DNA of 44,334 nucleotides from Thermoanaerobaculia bacterium. GTDB lineage: Bacteria; Acidobacteriota; Thermoanaerobaculia; Gp7-AA8. The DNA is taken from contig JADGNZ010000051.1 in NCBI GenBank assembly GCA_017883205.1, positions 1-44,334 of the forward strand, read 5' to 3'. The first letter of the stretch is position 1, and each line of letters opens with the position of its first letter. The notes under the pieces are model-generated. The model ran no database searches. It worked only from the letters and a program-made list of their open reading frames with translations, and was not told the DNA's origin. The translations under genes were made by a program, and so were the position numbers. Of this stretch, positions 1 to 6,767 are shown in pieces.

Positions 1-224
1 GGAAAAAGTTTCCCTCCAGGAGGAGAAAGTTCTGCTCCGGGAGCAAATGGTTTTGCTCCGGGAGGACAAAGTTTTGCTCCAGTAGGAAAAAGTTTCCCTA
101 CAAGAGCAAATACTTTTGCTCCAGGAGCAAAAAGTTTTCCTCAGGGACCAGAAAGTCTTCCTCCATGAGCAAAAGATTTGGGTCCTGATCAGAAACGTTT
201 TGCTCGGGGCCTGAAAAGTCTCCT
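1..224. repeat. Array A: 21-bp tandem palindromic repeat, about 11 units
   Basis: Units begin at 1, 22, 43, 64, 85, 106, 127, 148, 169, 190 and 211, exactly 21 bp apart with no indel. Each is a 14-bp imperfect dyad (consensus GCAAA-N4-TTTGC, core mostly AAGT) followed by a 7-bp spacer (TCCAGGA or TCCGGGA, itself near-palindromic). Units 3 (43-56) and 6 (106-119) are the cleanest; the last three are degenerate. Some units change both arms together, for example GGAAA with TTCCC (1-14, 85-98). The array runs off the left edge, so its true length is unknown. Frame 1 translates as heptads such as GQSFAPV up to a TGA at 166-168. Arrays B and C share the geometry but not the sequence. Confidence 0.93.
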
Positions 225-420
225 CATTCGCCGAAAGAACGCAGCCGTTGGCTCCGGGAAAGGACCCCTGCGGTGAACGATTGCACAAACCGTCCCTCAT
301 CCCGGTACCCCGGAGGCAGGAACGCCTGCCCCCAGTCCCCAAACTCCCGACGCGCAGGAGAGGATCGCTCGCCTGCGCGCCATCGCTGACGACTTTCCCG
401 ACGACGCGTCGCCGAAACCA

Positions 421-852
421 TTGACGACGGCGGAACGCCGGTTGGCGAGCCGCACATCCATCGCTTTCCTGGAGAAGGCGGCGCTCTTCGCCGAGGCTGC
501 TCCGAACGTTGGAGTGGCGCTTTCCGTCGACACGTTGGTATTGCGCGACGCCATTGCCTCGGATCTCGCCACCGGAGGCATCGTCGACGAAACACGGACT
601 CTGACCTCGCGCCTGGAGGACGCGAATACCCGCAAGAAGCTCAAAGCGGTGAGGCTTGCGCGCGGCATCTATCGCGTGGCCAAGAGTTACGTGACCACCG
701 ACCTGGGGCATGTCGTGACGCCCCATGTCGAGGAGATGAAGCGCACTTTGCAGCGGCCGTACGCGAACAAGAAGAAGGCGGTGCCAGCAGAGCCGCCGGC
801 AACCACGCCGGCGGCAACGCCCAAGCCGTCTGATTCAACGCAACAGAAGTAA
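421..852 (+). CDS. Uncharacterised protein, start unresolved
   Basis: I do not recognise this family. The 143 residues from TTG 421 are mostly charged and predicted helical, with a low-complexity Pro/Ala/Thr tail (last 25 or so residues) and no signal peptide or membrane segment. The same frame is open upstream to a TGA at 274-276 and reads like protein there (it includes RLRAIADDFPDD), so the coding region probably starts before 421. There is no in-frame ATG or GTG after 276. The best alternatives are CTG 373, which has an AGGAG at 356-360, or ATT 280. This frame is also the heptad frame of array A, separated by the stops at 166 and 274. A strong hairpin terminator follows. A true but atypically started gene is likeliest; a 5'-damaged gene is possible. 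Confidence 0.6.
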   Translation: MTTAERRLASRTSIAFLEKAALFAEAAPNVGVALSVDTLVLRDAIASDLATGGIVDETRTLTSRLEDANTRKKLKAVRLARGIYRVAKSYVTTDLGHVVTPHVEEMKRTLQRPYANKKKAVPAEPPATTPAATPKPSDSTQQK

Positions 853-932
853 GCGAGGGGCCGGAGGAGGCTGTGATTGGCAATCACCCCCCCGGCTCCT
901 CAAACGACCCGTAGTTACGAGTCGAGCAATAC

Positions 933-970
933 CCGACCCGCGGCCACAAACCGCGGGTCGGATTTTATTA
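933..970 (+). terminator. Rho-independent terminator
   Basis: A perfect 11-bp stem (CCGACCCGCGG at 933-943 with CCGCGGGTCGG at 951-961) encloses a 7-nt loop and is followed by a T-rich tail. It lies about 80 bp after the 421-852 gene and would end its transcript. Confidence 0.85.
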
Positions 971-1136
971 CGGAATGCTGCGAGAGCGTCCGGCGATCTG
1001 TTCGAGCCGCTCACTTCGTTGCGAACGGGTCGAGGGTGTCAACATGGAAGGGAGTGAAGTGACGAACGTTGCGCGTCACAACGACCAGACGGTGCACGAT
1101 CGTAGTGACGGCGATCAGCGCGTCCTCGAATAGCTG

Positions 1137-1238
1137 GCGGAAGGGGTCAGGTCGAAACCGAAACTGACGGTATGTCGCGCGGAGCGAATGGTTCAGGCGA
1201 AGCGCCGTCAGTTTCGGTTTCGACCTGACCCCTTCCGC
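1137..1238. repeat. REPIN/REP-like palindrome inserted in vapC
   Basis: Arms at 1137-1170 and 1205-1238 are perfect inverted repeats of 34 bp around a 34-nt centre. The arms carry GGGGTCAGGTCGAAACC near their outer ends. GGGGTCAGGTC-type termini are, from general knowledge, common on REP elements mobilised by RAYT (IS200-like) transposases. No RAYT gene is visible in the window. The element replaces the middle of vapC, so insertion came with a deletion or followed one. Confidence 0.75.
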
Positions 1239-1257
1239 GGCTTGCGCAATTCGGACA

Positions 1258-1265
1258 CAACATTC
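1258..1265. repeat. Target-site duplication, left copy
   Basis: CAACATTC lies immediately outside the left inverted repeat and matches 4067-4074 exactly. Eight base pairs is the duplication length typical of IS1595. Confidence 0.93.
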
Positions 1266-1290
1266 GGCAAAAACATACTTGACTCCTCAG
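1266..1290. repeat. Left terminal inverted repeat of the IS1595 element
   Basis: Begins GGCAAAAACATACTTGACTC and is the exact reverse complement of 4042-4066 over 25 bp. Confidence 0.93.
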
Positions 1291-1313
1291 CGTTTCTGAC
1301 ATATATTACCCCT

Positions 1314-2318
1314 ATGAGCACCCCTGAACCGATCACCCCTAAGACCTTGAGGGACGCAGTTGTCTACTTCGCTGACCCTGACAACTGTCTTAACTACCTT
1401 GCGTTCTACCGCTGGCCGAAAGGCGTTGTATGTCCTACCTGCGGATCGAAGAACGTCAGCTTCGTTGCGTCTCGCCGCTACTGGCAGTGTAAGACTCGGC
1501 ACCCCAAGGCGCAGTTCTCCGTGAAGGTGGGAACCATCTTTGAAGACTCGCCGCTTGGGTTGGACAAGTGGCTTCCTACCATGTGGCTGATCGCGAACTG
1601 CAAGAACGGAATTTCGTCCTATGAGATCGGGCGCGACTTGGGCGTTACACAAAAAACCGCATGGTTCATGTTGCACCGGGTTCGCCTTGCGATGCAGGAA
1701 GGTGACGGCGCCATGCTCGGAGGCGAGGTAGAAGTAGACGAGACCTTCATCGGCGGCAAGGCTCGCAACATGCACGCAGCGAAGCGGCGCGAAAAGATTC
1801 ACGGCACCGGCGGTACTGACAAGGAAATCGTTTTCGGAATGGTAGAACGCGGCGGGAAGGTTCGCGCGAAACACGTCAGCACTCGCGGCAAGGCCGAACT
1901 TCAACCGGAGATCCGCGAGAACGTAGCGGCTGGCTCCGCGATCTTCAGCGACGAACTGCTCTCTTACTCCGGCCTTGACCGCGACTATCAGCACGCCGTC
2001 ATTAATCACGCTGTCGAGTACGTGAACGGGAACGTTCACACTAACACTATGGAGAACTTCTGGAGTCTGCTGAAGCGCGGCCTTCACGGAACCTACATAT
2101 CCGTCGAGCCGTTTCACCTGTTCAGGTACATCGACGAACAGGCTTTCCGCTACAACAACAGGAACGACATGAACGACGGCGACCGCTTCAACGCCGTCCT
2201 TTCGCACGTCGCCGGGAAGAGACTGACCTACGCGCAACTCACCGGCAAGGTGGGAGAAACGACGGAGCCAACGGTTATCGAGGTCAAGCATGTTGAGCCG
2301 AAGTGGGAACCGTTCTAA
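1314..2318 (+). CDS. IS1595-family DDE transposase
   Basis: 334 aa from ATG 1314; the frame is open to 1188 but that extension translates the inverted repeat and REP palindrome, so it is rejected. An N-terminal zinc ribbon carries CPTC and a second Cys in YWQC, and begins with the typical DPDNCLNYLAFYRWP motif. The ISXO2-like catalytic domain shows the three acidic residues in VDETFIGG, IFSDELLSY and NTMENFWSLLKRGLHG. It catalyses cut-and-paste movement of the element. No frameshift or lost catalytic residue is seen, so it should be active. It reads towards the minus-strand passenger genes. Confidence 0.95.
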   Translation: MSTPEPITPKTLRDAVVYFADPDNCLNYLAFYRWPKGVVCPTCGSKNVSFVASRRYWQCKTRHPKAQFSVKVGTIFEDSPLGLDKWLPTMWLIANCKNGISSYEIGRDLGVTQKTAWFMLHRVRLAMQEGDGAMLGGEVEVDETFIGGKARNMHAAKRREKIHGTGGTDKEIVFGMVERGGKVRAKHVSTRGKAELQPEIRENVAAGSAIFSDELLSYSGLDRDYQHAVINHAVEYVNGNVHTNTMENFWSLLKRGLHGTYISVEPFHLFRYIDEQAFRYNNRNDMNDGDRFNAVLSHVAGKRLTYAQLTGKVGETTEPTVIEVKHVEPKWEPF

Positions 2319-2359
2319 GCGGCAGGGACGTGGGAAGCGCCATCGCATGAACTAGACGG

Positions 2360-2962
2360 CTACCTCGCCGCCCCCTGCCTGCTGAAATGTCCAGTCTCGA
2401 TCATCGATCCCTCAACGCGCACCGACCGGAAGAATCGATCGACATCTGGCTTTGCCGCCGTCGCATTCGCTGACGATACTGCACCGATGACCATCACGAA
2501 ATCATCACCCCGCCGGAAGTAAAGGAAGCGCGTAGAGTTCTTCCCGTCGTCAGTTGTTCCGCCTCGCGCGTCTGGATCATCTCCGAACGCTCCGCGGAAT
2601 GTCTCGGTGACGGTTGCGCCGCCCGCACGTGCGCTTCCATACATCGATGCGATGAGCGTTCGTTCCTCATCACTGCCGGGAGGTGTGAGTTGGTAGAGGG
2701 CTTCGCCGCTCGCTCCCGTAAATGTCTTGCTGAGTATCTTCACGCCGACCGCCGCGCCAGTTGCCGAGCGTGAGGCCACGTCGAGCGCTGGATTGTTCGC
2801 GATACCGGCCCGCGGAAGATCGACAGAGATGCCATCACCGGCGGAGACCGTTTTCCATTCTTCCGATTGCGTGACGGGTTGCGCTGCGGCCGGCTGCGAT
2901 GACACTCCATGTTGTCCGCAACCGGCGAGCAACATGAACGCGAAAGCGATGGTGATTCTCAT
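2360..2962 (-). CDS. Putative lipoprotein, transposon passenger
   Basis: 200 aa from ATG 2962; a longer frame starts at 2989 but the signal sequence fits 2962. An N-terminal hydrophobic stretch ends in a lipobox LAGC with Cys15, so it should be lipid-anchored. The mature part has a GDGISVDLP start and ends in a DVDRFFRSVRV-like segment, a pattern common in small secreted proteins that resemble PsbP/DUF1795 folds, but I cannot assign a family. It lies inside the transposon, about 80 bp after the 53-aa ORF and convergent with the transposase. A lipoprotein is an unusual IS1595 passenger. Confidence 0.75.
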   Translation of the reverse strand: MRITIAFAFMLLAGCGQHGVSSQPAAAQPVTQSEEWKTVSAGDGISVDLPRAGIANNPALDVASRSATGAAVGVKILSKTFTGASGEALYQLTPPGSDEERTLIASMYGSARAGGATVTETFRGAFGDDPDARGGTTDDGKNSTRFLYFRRGDDFVMVIGAVSSANATAAKPDVDRFFRSVRVEGSMIETGHFSRQGAAR

Positions 2963-3044
2963 TTCACTATTCCTCCACCGGCGCATCAACCGCGTCAGTA
3001 TCAGACTTCAGGCTGGCTGGGTCAAACAGAAGGGAATCGGCTGC

Positions 3045-3206
3045 TCACGCCTTCACCTTCGGTTTCGGTCCGCGTTTCCGTGGGTTCGCGTTGGATTGCC
3101 GCTTGTACTCAGCCTCACGCCGGAGAATCTCCGACTTCGGCACGGCGAGAATTTTCTTTGTGAGATCGACGAACGCGGCATATTCCTTTGATGGCTTAGA
3201 TGTCAT
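3045..3206 (-). CDS. Small basic protein (53 aa), coupled to the DUF3800 gene
   Basis: ATG at 3206 overlaps the DUF3800 stop as ATGA, so translation is probably coupled. The product starts MTSKPSKEYAAF and ends in a strongly basic NPRKRGPKPKVKA tail; the middle is predicted helical. No signal peptide. In my recollection small proteins of this type (Pro/Lys-rich GPKPK end) recur in mobile elements beside such genes, but their role is unknown. The basic tail suggests nucleic-acid binding, or it could be an antitoxin-like partner of the DUF3800 protein. That is inference from the overlap only. Confidence 0.75.
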   Translation of the reverse strand: MTSKPSKEYAAFVDLTKKILAVPKSEILRREAEYKRQSNANPRKRGPKPKVKA

Positions 3207-3949
3207 TTAGTTTGATTCCTGGTTGGTATTTGCTGCGCCTTGCACGTGCCGACTAGATTCCTAACGGTGTAGACGCTCCAATACTGTTCGATCGCAGAAA
3301 GCAACTGGATCGTGAGTCGTCGATCCTCTGGTGCGGTGTCCTCTGGTTCCCGCATCCCTTTTAGAATTTCCCAAGCGAGGAAGTCTGCTGCCTGTAGCTG
3401 AATCACGCCCTTTTGCCCATCACTGAGATCTCTGCTCGGGTAGAAGGATGGACTTGGGAGCCGCTCCGCTTCAGCGAGATCCACTAGCGCCCCTGCGCCA
3501 TCATCGCCTGACTCGAAAACATAAGAGACGTTAAGGCCGTGCTTATTCGTCCTTAGCCAAGTGTTGCAAGAGGCCATAACATCCCGGCAAGCAAAAACGT
3601 ATGGGTTCTTGTATCTCTCAGAGAGTTGATAGTCGCGATCAACGGCGCGAAAGACATCGTGAGGAACTACGGCTGCGAAGCCATGATCGACAGTCTCAAA
3701 CAATACCTGAATGAGATCGGAAAGCAGCGCTCTTCGACGCGGTTCATCTCCTCGCCAGTCAGTGAAGATCTTAGTGCTATGCGCAAACTCTTTCATGTGA
3801 AAGTAGGGCACGCCAGCCGTGCGTAATGCATCCCTCCATTTCTTCTGAAAGACGCCCCATTTTCTCGCGCTGGAGAGCCAACCGGCGACGACGGTCTTTC
3901 CGTGCTCCTCCTTACCACTCGCATCGAAGAAGCCACGAAACACGCCCAT
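3203..3949 (-). CDS. DUF3800 domain protein, transposon passenger
   Basis: 248 aa from ATG 3949. The longer frame to 4081 reads the transposon end (GKNILDSS) and is not needed. The start GFFDASG matches the DUF3800 opening (F-x-D-x-S-G, Asp9), and the end has LQAADFLAWEI, the conserved DUF3800 C-terminal block. The family is thought to have an RNase H-like fold with acidic catalytic residues and is frequent on mobile elements and near defence genes; its biochemical role is not settled. It is first in a minus-strand passenger operon with the 53-aa gene (ATGA overlap). Confidence 0.85.
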   Translation of the reverse strand: MGVFRGFFDASGKEEHGKTVVAGWLSSARKWGVFQKKWRDALRTAGVPYFHMKEFAHSTKIFTDWRGDEPRRRALLSDLIQVLFETVDHGFAAVVPHDVFRAVDRDYQLSERYKNPYVFACRDVMASCNTWLRTNKHGLNVSYVFESGDDGAGALVDLAEAERLPSPSFYPSRDLSDGQKGVIQLQAADFLAWEILKGMREPEDTAPEDRRLTIQLLSAIEQYWSVYTVRNLVGTCKAQQIPTRNQTK

Positions 3950-4041
3950 CAGGTGGTCCCCGTAGTCGTCATAGCCGAGAAGAACATGCCAAAGGAACTC
4001 ACACGGTGAAGACTCATCTTCAACATCTTGATCCCTCTCTA

Positions 4042-4066
4042 CTGAGGAGTCAAGTATGTTTTTGCC
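4042..4066. repeat. Right terminal inverted repeat of the IS1595 element
   Basis: Ends in GTATGTTTTTGCC; exact reverse complement of the left repeat over 25 bp. Confidence 0.93.
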
Positions 4067-4074
4067 CAACATTC
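4067..4074. repeat. Target-site duplication, right copy
   Basis: CAACATTC, identical to 1258-1265. Removing one copy restores the VapC reading frame, which proves the insertion point. Confidence 0.93.
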
Positions 4075-4097
4075 GTATCAAGAAGGTACAAGATCGC

Positions 4098-4412
4098 TCA
4101 CTCGAACGCAGGAGGCTCCCGCCGGCGCCGTGCCCGGCGCGGAGCCACAGGAATCTCCGCTCGCGGTGCGGCGGCCAGTAACAAGTCCTTCAGCCGTGGA
4201 CGTGTGGCCTCTTCCAGTTGGCGCCAGTGATCGACGCGGACGAGGACCGCCATCTCCTCTCCCCGCCGAGTCACAATCTGCGGACCTTTGGTCAGGCTGG
4301 CATCGAGCAATTCACTGAACCGTGCTTTGGCGTCCTGCACCGGCCAACGTTTCGTCTCTCTCTTTCGAGTCACCCAATCGTCTCCTGAGTTAGTCATCTG
4401 ACTAGTCAGCAC
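4098..4412 (-). CDS. Phd/YefM-type antitoxin of the broken vapC
   Basis: 104 aa. The core WPVQDAKARFSELLDAS, then GPQIVTRRGEEMAVLV, is the Phd/YefM DNA-binding fold. The C-terminal part (about residues 70-104) is the region expected to bind the toxin and is rich in Arg and Pro. Two Met starts are possible (4412 and 4397). Its partner vapC begins 7 nt downstream but is disrupted, so this is now an orphan antitoxin that may still bind its own promoter. Confidence 0.88.
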   Translation of the reverse strand: MLTSQMTNSGDDWVTRKRETKRWPVQDAKARFSELLDASLTKGPQIVTRRGEEMAVLVRVDHWRQLEEATRPRLKDLLLAAAPRAEIPVAPRRARRRREPPAFE

Positions 4413-4443
4413 TGATGATAGCTCGACGCGAATGAAGCCGCCG

Positions 4444-4836
4444 CTACGGCTCCACGCGCTGAACGCTCTTCACGCGATCAATCTGCCGATCGAAGGAGGC
4501 CACAAGCTTCACGTCCGACATTTCAGCCAGTGCGACCAGATACGCCTCGGCGAAATCCAGCCGATCAACTTCGTAGATCTCCACGGCGCGCAGGAGCAGA
4601 CCATGATCACCGGCCACGATCGAAGGAAGTGCCAGCAGCGCGCGGGCCATCGACGCAATGTCCGCTCGCGCAACTTCGTAAAAGGACTCGAGGACGTACA
4701 CCATTTCCGCCAGCACCAGATCCGTGAGAATGAGCTCGTGCTCGCCGCGAAGAAACGCCGTCGCGCGACTCGCTTGCGAAGCAGGATCGCCCGTGAGGTG
4801 GCGAACAAGGACATTCGTATCGAGAAGCGCTCTCAC
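4444..4836 (-). CDS. vapC: VapC-type PIN-domain ribonuclease toxin
   Basis: 130 aa from GTG 4836, chosen because it overlaps the antitoxin stop (GTGA) and gives the standard VapC N-terminus RALLDTNVLVRHL. The acidic PIN residues are present: Asp6, the Glu in VLAEMVYVLES, the Asp in LDFAEAYL and the Asp in ASFDRQ. VapC toxins are Mg-dependent RNases, usually against tRNA or rRNA. It forms an intact operon with the AbrB-type antitoxin at 4833-5081. Confidence 0.9.
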   Translation of the reverse strand: MRALLDTNVLVRHLTGDPASQASRATAFLRGEHELILTDLVLAEMVYVLESFYEVARADIASMARALLALPSIVAGDHGLLLRAVEIYEVDRLDFAEAYLVALAEMSDVKLVASFDRQIDRVKSVQRVEP

Positions 4837-5081
4837 TTCCGAACCGTCGCACGCTGACGCCAAGTGCTGGCTTTGATTGCCGGCCAGGTCGCACCCTTCT
4901 TCTCAGGAGAAACGCTCACGCTACCGGCGAGATCGAGGAAGTCCTCGACTTTCGCCAACACGGCCCGTCCTTCGAAAACCCGAAACAGCACGCGATCCCC
5001 TTCCTTCAGATCGAGCGCCTCGCGCACAGACTTGGGAAGCGTGATCTGCCCTTTGGAAGTTACGGTTGCAGGAACGTCCAT
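4833..5081 (-). CDS. vapB: AbrB/SpoVT-type antitoxin (VapB)
   Basis: 82 aa. The first 45 residues are a swapped-hairpin AbrB domain with the motif TVTSKGQITLPKSVREAL and GDRVLF. The C-terminal half is expected to wrap the toxin; it contains a FLDLAGS segment. It overlaps the downstream vapC by 4 nt, the usual translational coupling. Likely autoregulatory. Confidence 0.9.
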   Translation of the reverse strand: MDVPATVTSKGQITLPKSVREALDLKEGDRVLFRVFEGRAVLAKVEDFLDLAGSVSVSPEKKGATWPAIKASTWRQRATVRK

Positions 5082-5178
5082 GAGGTCTCCTTACTGCTCG
5101 CTGGCGGTAAGGATAGCATCGAACAACGCGAGTCCAACTAGCTCACGTATCACGGCACGCCGGATACCGAATGGCGGG

Positions 5179-5355
5179 CTACAACTCAGCGGGTGTCGTC
5201 TTAGTTGGCTTACGAGGCTTGAGGCGAACCACTTTGTCCCGCATCGCGTCTTCGATCGCGCGGAACTCTCGCATCAGCCCGTCCATCCCGCCGTACTCAG
5301 CCAGCAGACGCTCGCGGATCTTGCGCACTTCTTCAACGATGGGATCGTCGATCAT
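5179..5355 (-). CDS. Small hypothetical protein (58 aa)
   Basis: A short ORF from ATG 5355 to TAG 5179. The product begins MIDDPIVEEVRKIRERLLAE, is highly charged and predicted helical, and has a Lys/Arg/Pro-rich tail. There is GGAGGGA about 8 nt upstream on the minus strand. Short proteins starting D-P-I-V-E-E-V-R are common in TA-rich accessory regions, where they often sit beside toxin-like genes; I cannot name a family. It lies about 100 bp upstream of the VapBC pair on the same strand and might belong to its transcript. Confidence 0.65.
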   Translation of the reverse strand: MIDDPIVEEVRKIRERLLAEYGGMDGLMREFRAIEDAMRDKVVRLKPRKPTKTTPAEL

Positions 5356-5514
5356 TGTTGTCCCTCCATCAATTCAAGCGCCCAAACGAGCGGCGGATTG
5401 CGGCAGCCCACACCGTCAGACGCGTAATCGACAACGCGCCACCGCCACCCTCGACTTTGGACCTCGCCACATCGCGCACCCATTTCCGGACCGCTTTAGC
5501 CGCATAATACAGGC

Positions 5515-6183
5515 ATGTCCGAAGCAGAACTACCAGTCCTAGACATCGCGACAGAAGGTACGGGTAAGCGCTTCATCGAGTGCGTTCAATGCCCGGGCGA
5601 GCGTTGGCACTCTGTGATCGTTCGAGCGACCATCAAAACCGAAGTCGAGAATGCGTTCTCAGAGGATGGCTACGAAGTTGTTCGCTGCGACGGCTGCATG
5701 AGCGTGTCGTTTTACGAGCGATCAAGCGTAGGAACTGCTGGTGAACCGTCGATCGTGCTGAAGGAAGTTCTGCATCCACCGCGTCGTGATCGCAACGCGC
5801 GGAAGATGAATGATGGCAGCCGCCGGCTTCCAGAGCAAGTGGGTACGATCTACGCTGAGACTATTCTTGCGCTGAACAACGGAATGAGCCTCTTGGCTGG
5901 GATGGGCATTCGAGCCCTTGTGGAGAGCGTTTGCAAACACAAGCGGATTAAAGGCCGAAACTTGAAGGAGCGAATCGATGGGCTTGCAGACGCGGGGATC
6001 CTCGGTTCGACCGAGGCAAAACATCTTCATCGTCTGCGATTCCTCGGTAACAAAGCGGCCCACGAAATGAAACAACCGTCTCGACTGGAACTCTCCTCTG
6101 GCTTGGATGTGGCAGACCACCTATTGATGACTGCGTACTTGCTGGCTGAAAAGGCGAAGAGGCTGCCTTCTCGGGGTCGCTGA
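5515..6183 (+). CDS. DUF4145 domain protein with N-terminal zinc finger
   Basis: 222 aa. The N-terminal half has CxxC pairs at Cys23/26 and Cys58/61, probably one zinc site. The C-terminal half is DUF4145: GMGIRALVESVCKHKRIKG, then LKERIDGLADAGIL and LHRLRFLGNKAAHEM. DUF4145 occurs alone or fused to restriction and other defence nucleases; its own function is not known. No nuclease domain is present here. It reads plus-strand, divergent from the TA genes. Confidence 0.85.
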   Translation: MSEAELPVLDIATEGTGKRFIECVQCPGERWHSVIVRATIKTEVENAFSEDGYEVVRCDGCMSVSFYERSSVGTAGEPSIVLKEVLHPPRRDRNARKMNDGSRRLPEQVGTIYAETILALNNGMSLLAGMGIRALVESVCKHKRIKGRNLKERIDGLADAGILGSTEAKHLHRLRFLGNKAAHEMKQPSRLELSSGLDVADHLLMTAYLLAEKAKRLPSRGR

Positions 6184-6228
6184 ATCCGATATCGCGCCCA
6201 CAATCGCCACTCGGCGCTAGGAGATCTC

Positions 6229-6753
6229 ATGCGACTGACCTTCATGACGACCGCGGTTCTCGCTATTTGTCTGAGCACTTCTGCCCAAACAGTGGTTGAC
6301 TGCCAGCCACTCGAGCCATGTACGACCACACAAAAGGCGCTCCTAAATCAGTTCCGCGCGTACATTGCACCATCGAGCTACCCAGATCGGTGGGTTTTGA
6401 TTCAGCTTCAGGATGAGCAGCTCGTTGCATTTGACACAAGATCTGTGTCGAGGATAGCTCCGAATGTGTATCGCGTGTGGTTGCGTACGGAGAAGCAGCA
6501 ATGGATAGAACGCTGGCATGACAAAGATGGCGAGCACGATAAGCGTGCAGACGCGATGATGATGCAGGAGGACTTTGATTGCGCCCGGCGCCAGACCCGC
6601 GCCGTAAAGATTGCCGCCTACCTCAGCCGAACTGTTGTGTGGGGCCCGACCGACTTAAACGAAGGATGGCAGAGTATCTTGCCTGAAAGTTCAGAGGAGT
6701 ACTGGTATCCGCAAGTCTGCAAGAACATCACGGGCATCTTGCCGGACCATTGA
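6229..6753 (+). CDS. Secreted adhesin-E-like protein
   Basis: 174 aa with a signal peptide (about residues 1-20, cleavage near STSAQ). The mature part resembles the surface-adhesin protein E-like domain: a Phe-Asp-x-x-Ser-Val block (VAFDTRSVSRI), a VYRVWLRTE strand, a DFDCARRQTR segment and closing SSEEYW plus a Cys near the end. The domain is known from small periplasmic or surface proteins. The call rests on motif order only. Convergent with priA, 15 bp away. Confidence 0.65.
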   Translation: MRLTFMTTAVLAICLSTSAQTVVDCQPLEPCTTTQKALLNQFRAYIAPSSYPDRWVLIQLQDEQLVAFDTRSVSRIAPNVYRVWLRTEKQQWIERWHDKDGEHDKRADAMMMQEDFDCARRQTRAVKIAAYLSRTVVWGPTDLNEGWQSILPESSEEYWYPQVCKNITGILPDH

Positions 6754-6767
6754 GGACATCTCGCAAG

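Larger units (their letters stand above)
1266..4066. mobile_element. IS1595-family transposon with three passenger genes
   Basis: A 2,801-bp element bounded by perfect 25-bp terminal inverted repeats (1266-1290 and 4042-4066) and flanked by identical 8-bp direct repeats CAACATTC. It contains one plus-strand DDE transposase and, on the minus strand, a DUF3800 protein, an overlapping 53-aa protein and a lipoprotein. IS1595 elements are known to carry passenger genes. Intact ends, intact transposase and a perfect duplication suggest recent insertion. Target is the N-terminal codons of a vapC. Reading inward from either end, the inverted repeat gives the peptide GKNILDSS in both terminal reading frames, which makes both outermost reading frames look artificially long. 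Confidence 0.93.
1011..4091 (-). pseudogene. vapC: VapC-type PIN toxin gene, broken by a REP-like palindrome and an IS1595 transposon
   Basis: Two VapC pieces are recognisable on the minus strand. The N-terminal piece starts at TTG 4091, 7 nt after the antitoxin stop, and reads MYLLDTN at 4091-4071. Across the transposon it resumes before 1258; with one copy of the 8-bp duplication removed it reads YLLDTNVVSELRKP, the usual VapC start with the first catalytic Asp. The C-terminal piece (1142-1011) includes the VTRNVRHF motif typical of VapC C-termini. About 80 central residues are missing, replaced by the 34-bp-arm palindrome at 1137-1238. The transposon later landed in the DTN|VV codons. The toxin is certainly inactive; its Phd-like partner upstream remains intact. 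Confidence 0.85.

Noticed and set aside
1188-1313. Upstream start for the transposase
   Set aside because: It would translate the REP palindrome and the terminal inverted repeat; ATG 1314 gives the family-like start.
5356-5500. Short minus-strand frame ending on the ATG of the 58-aa gene (GEVQSRGWRWRVVDYASDG)
   Set aside because: It looks weakly protein-like and the stop overlaps by ATGA, but there is no convincing start or family, so it was not listed as a gene.
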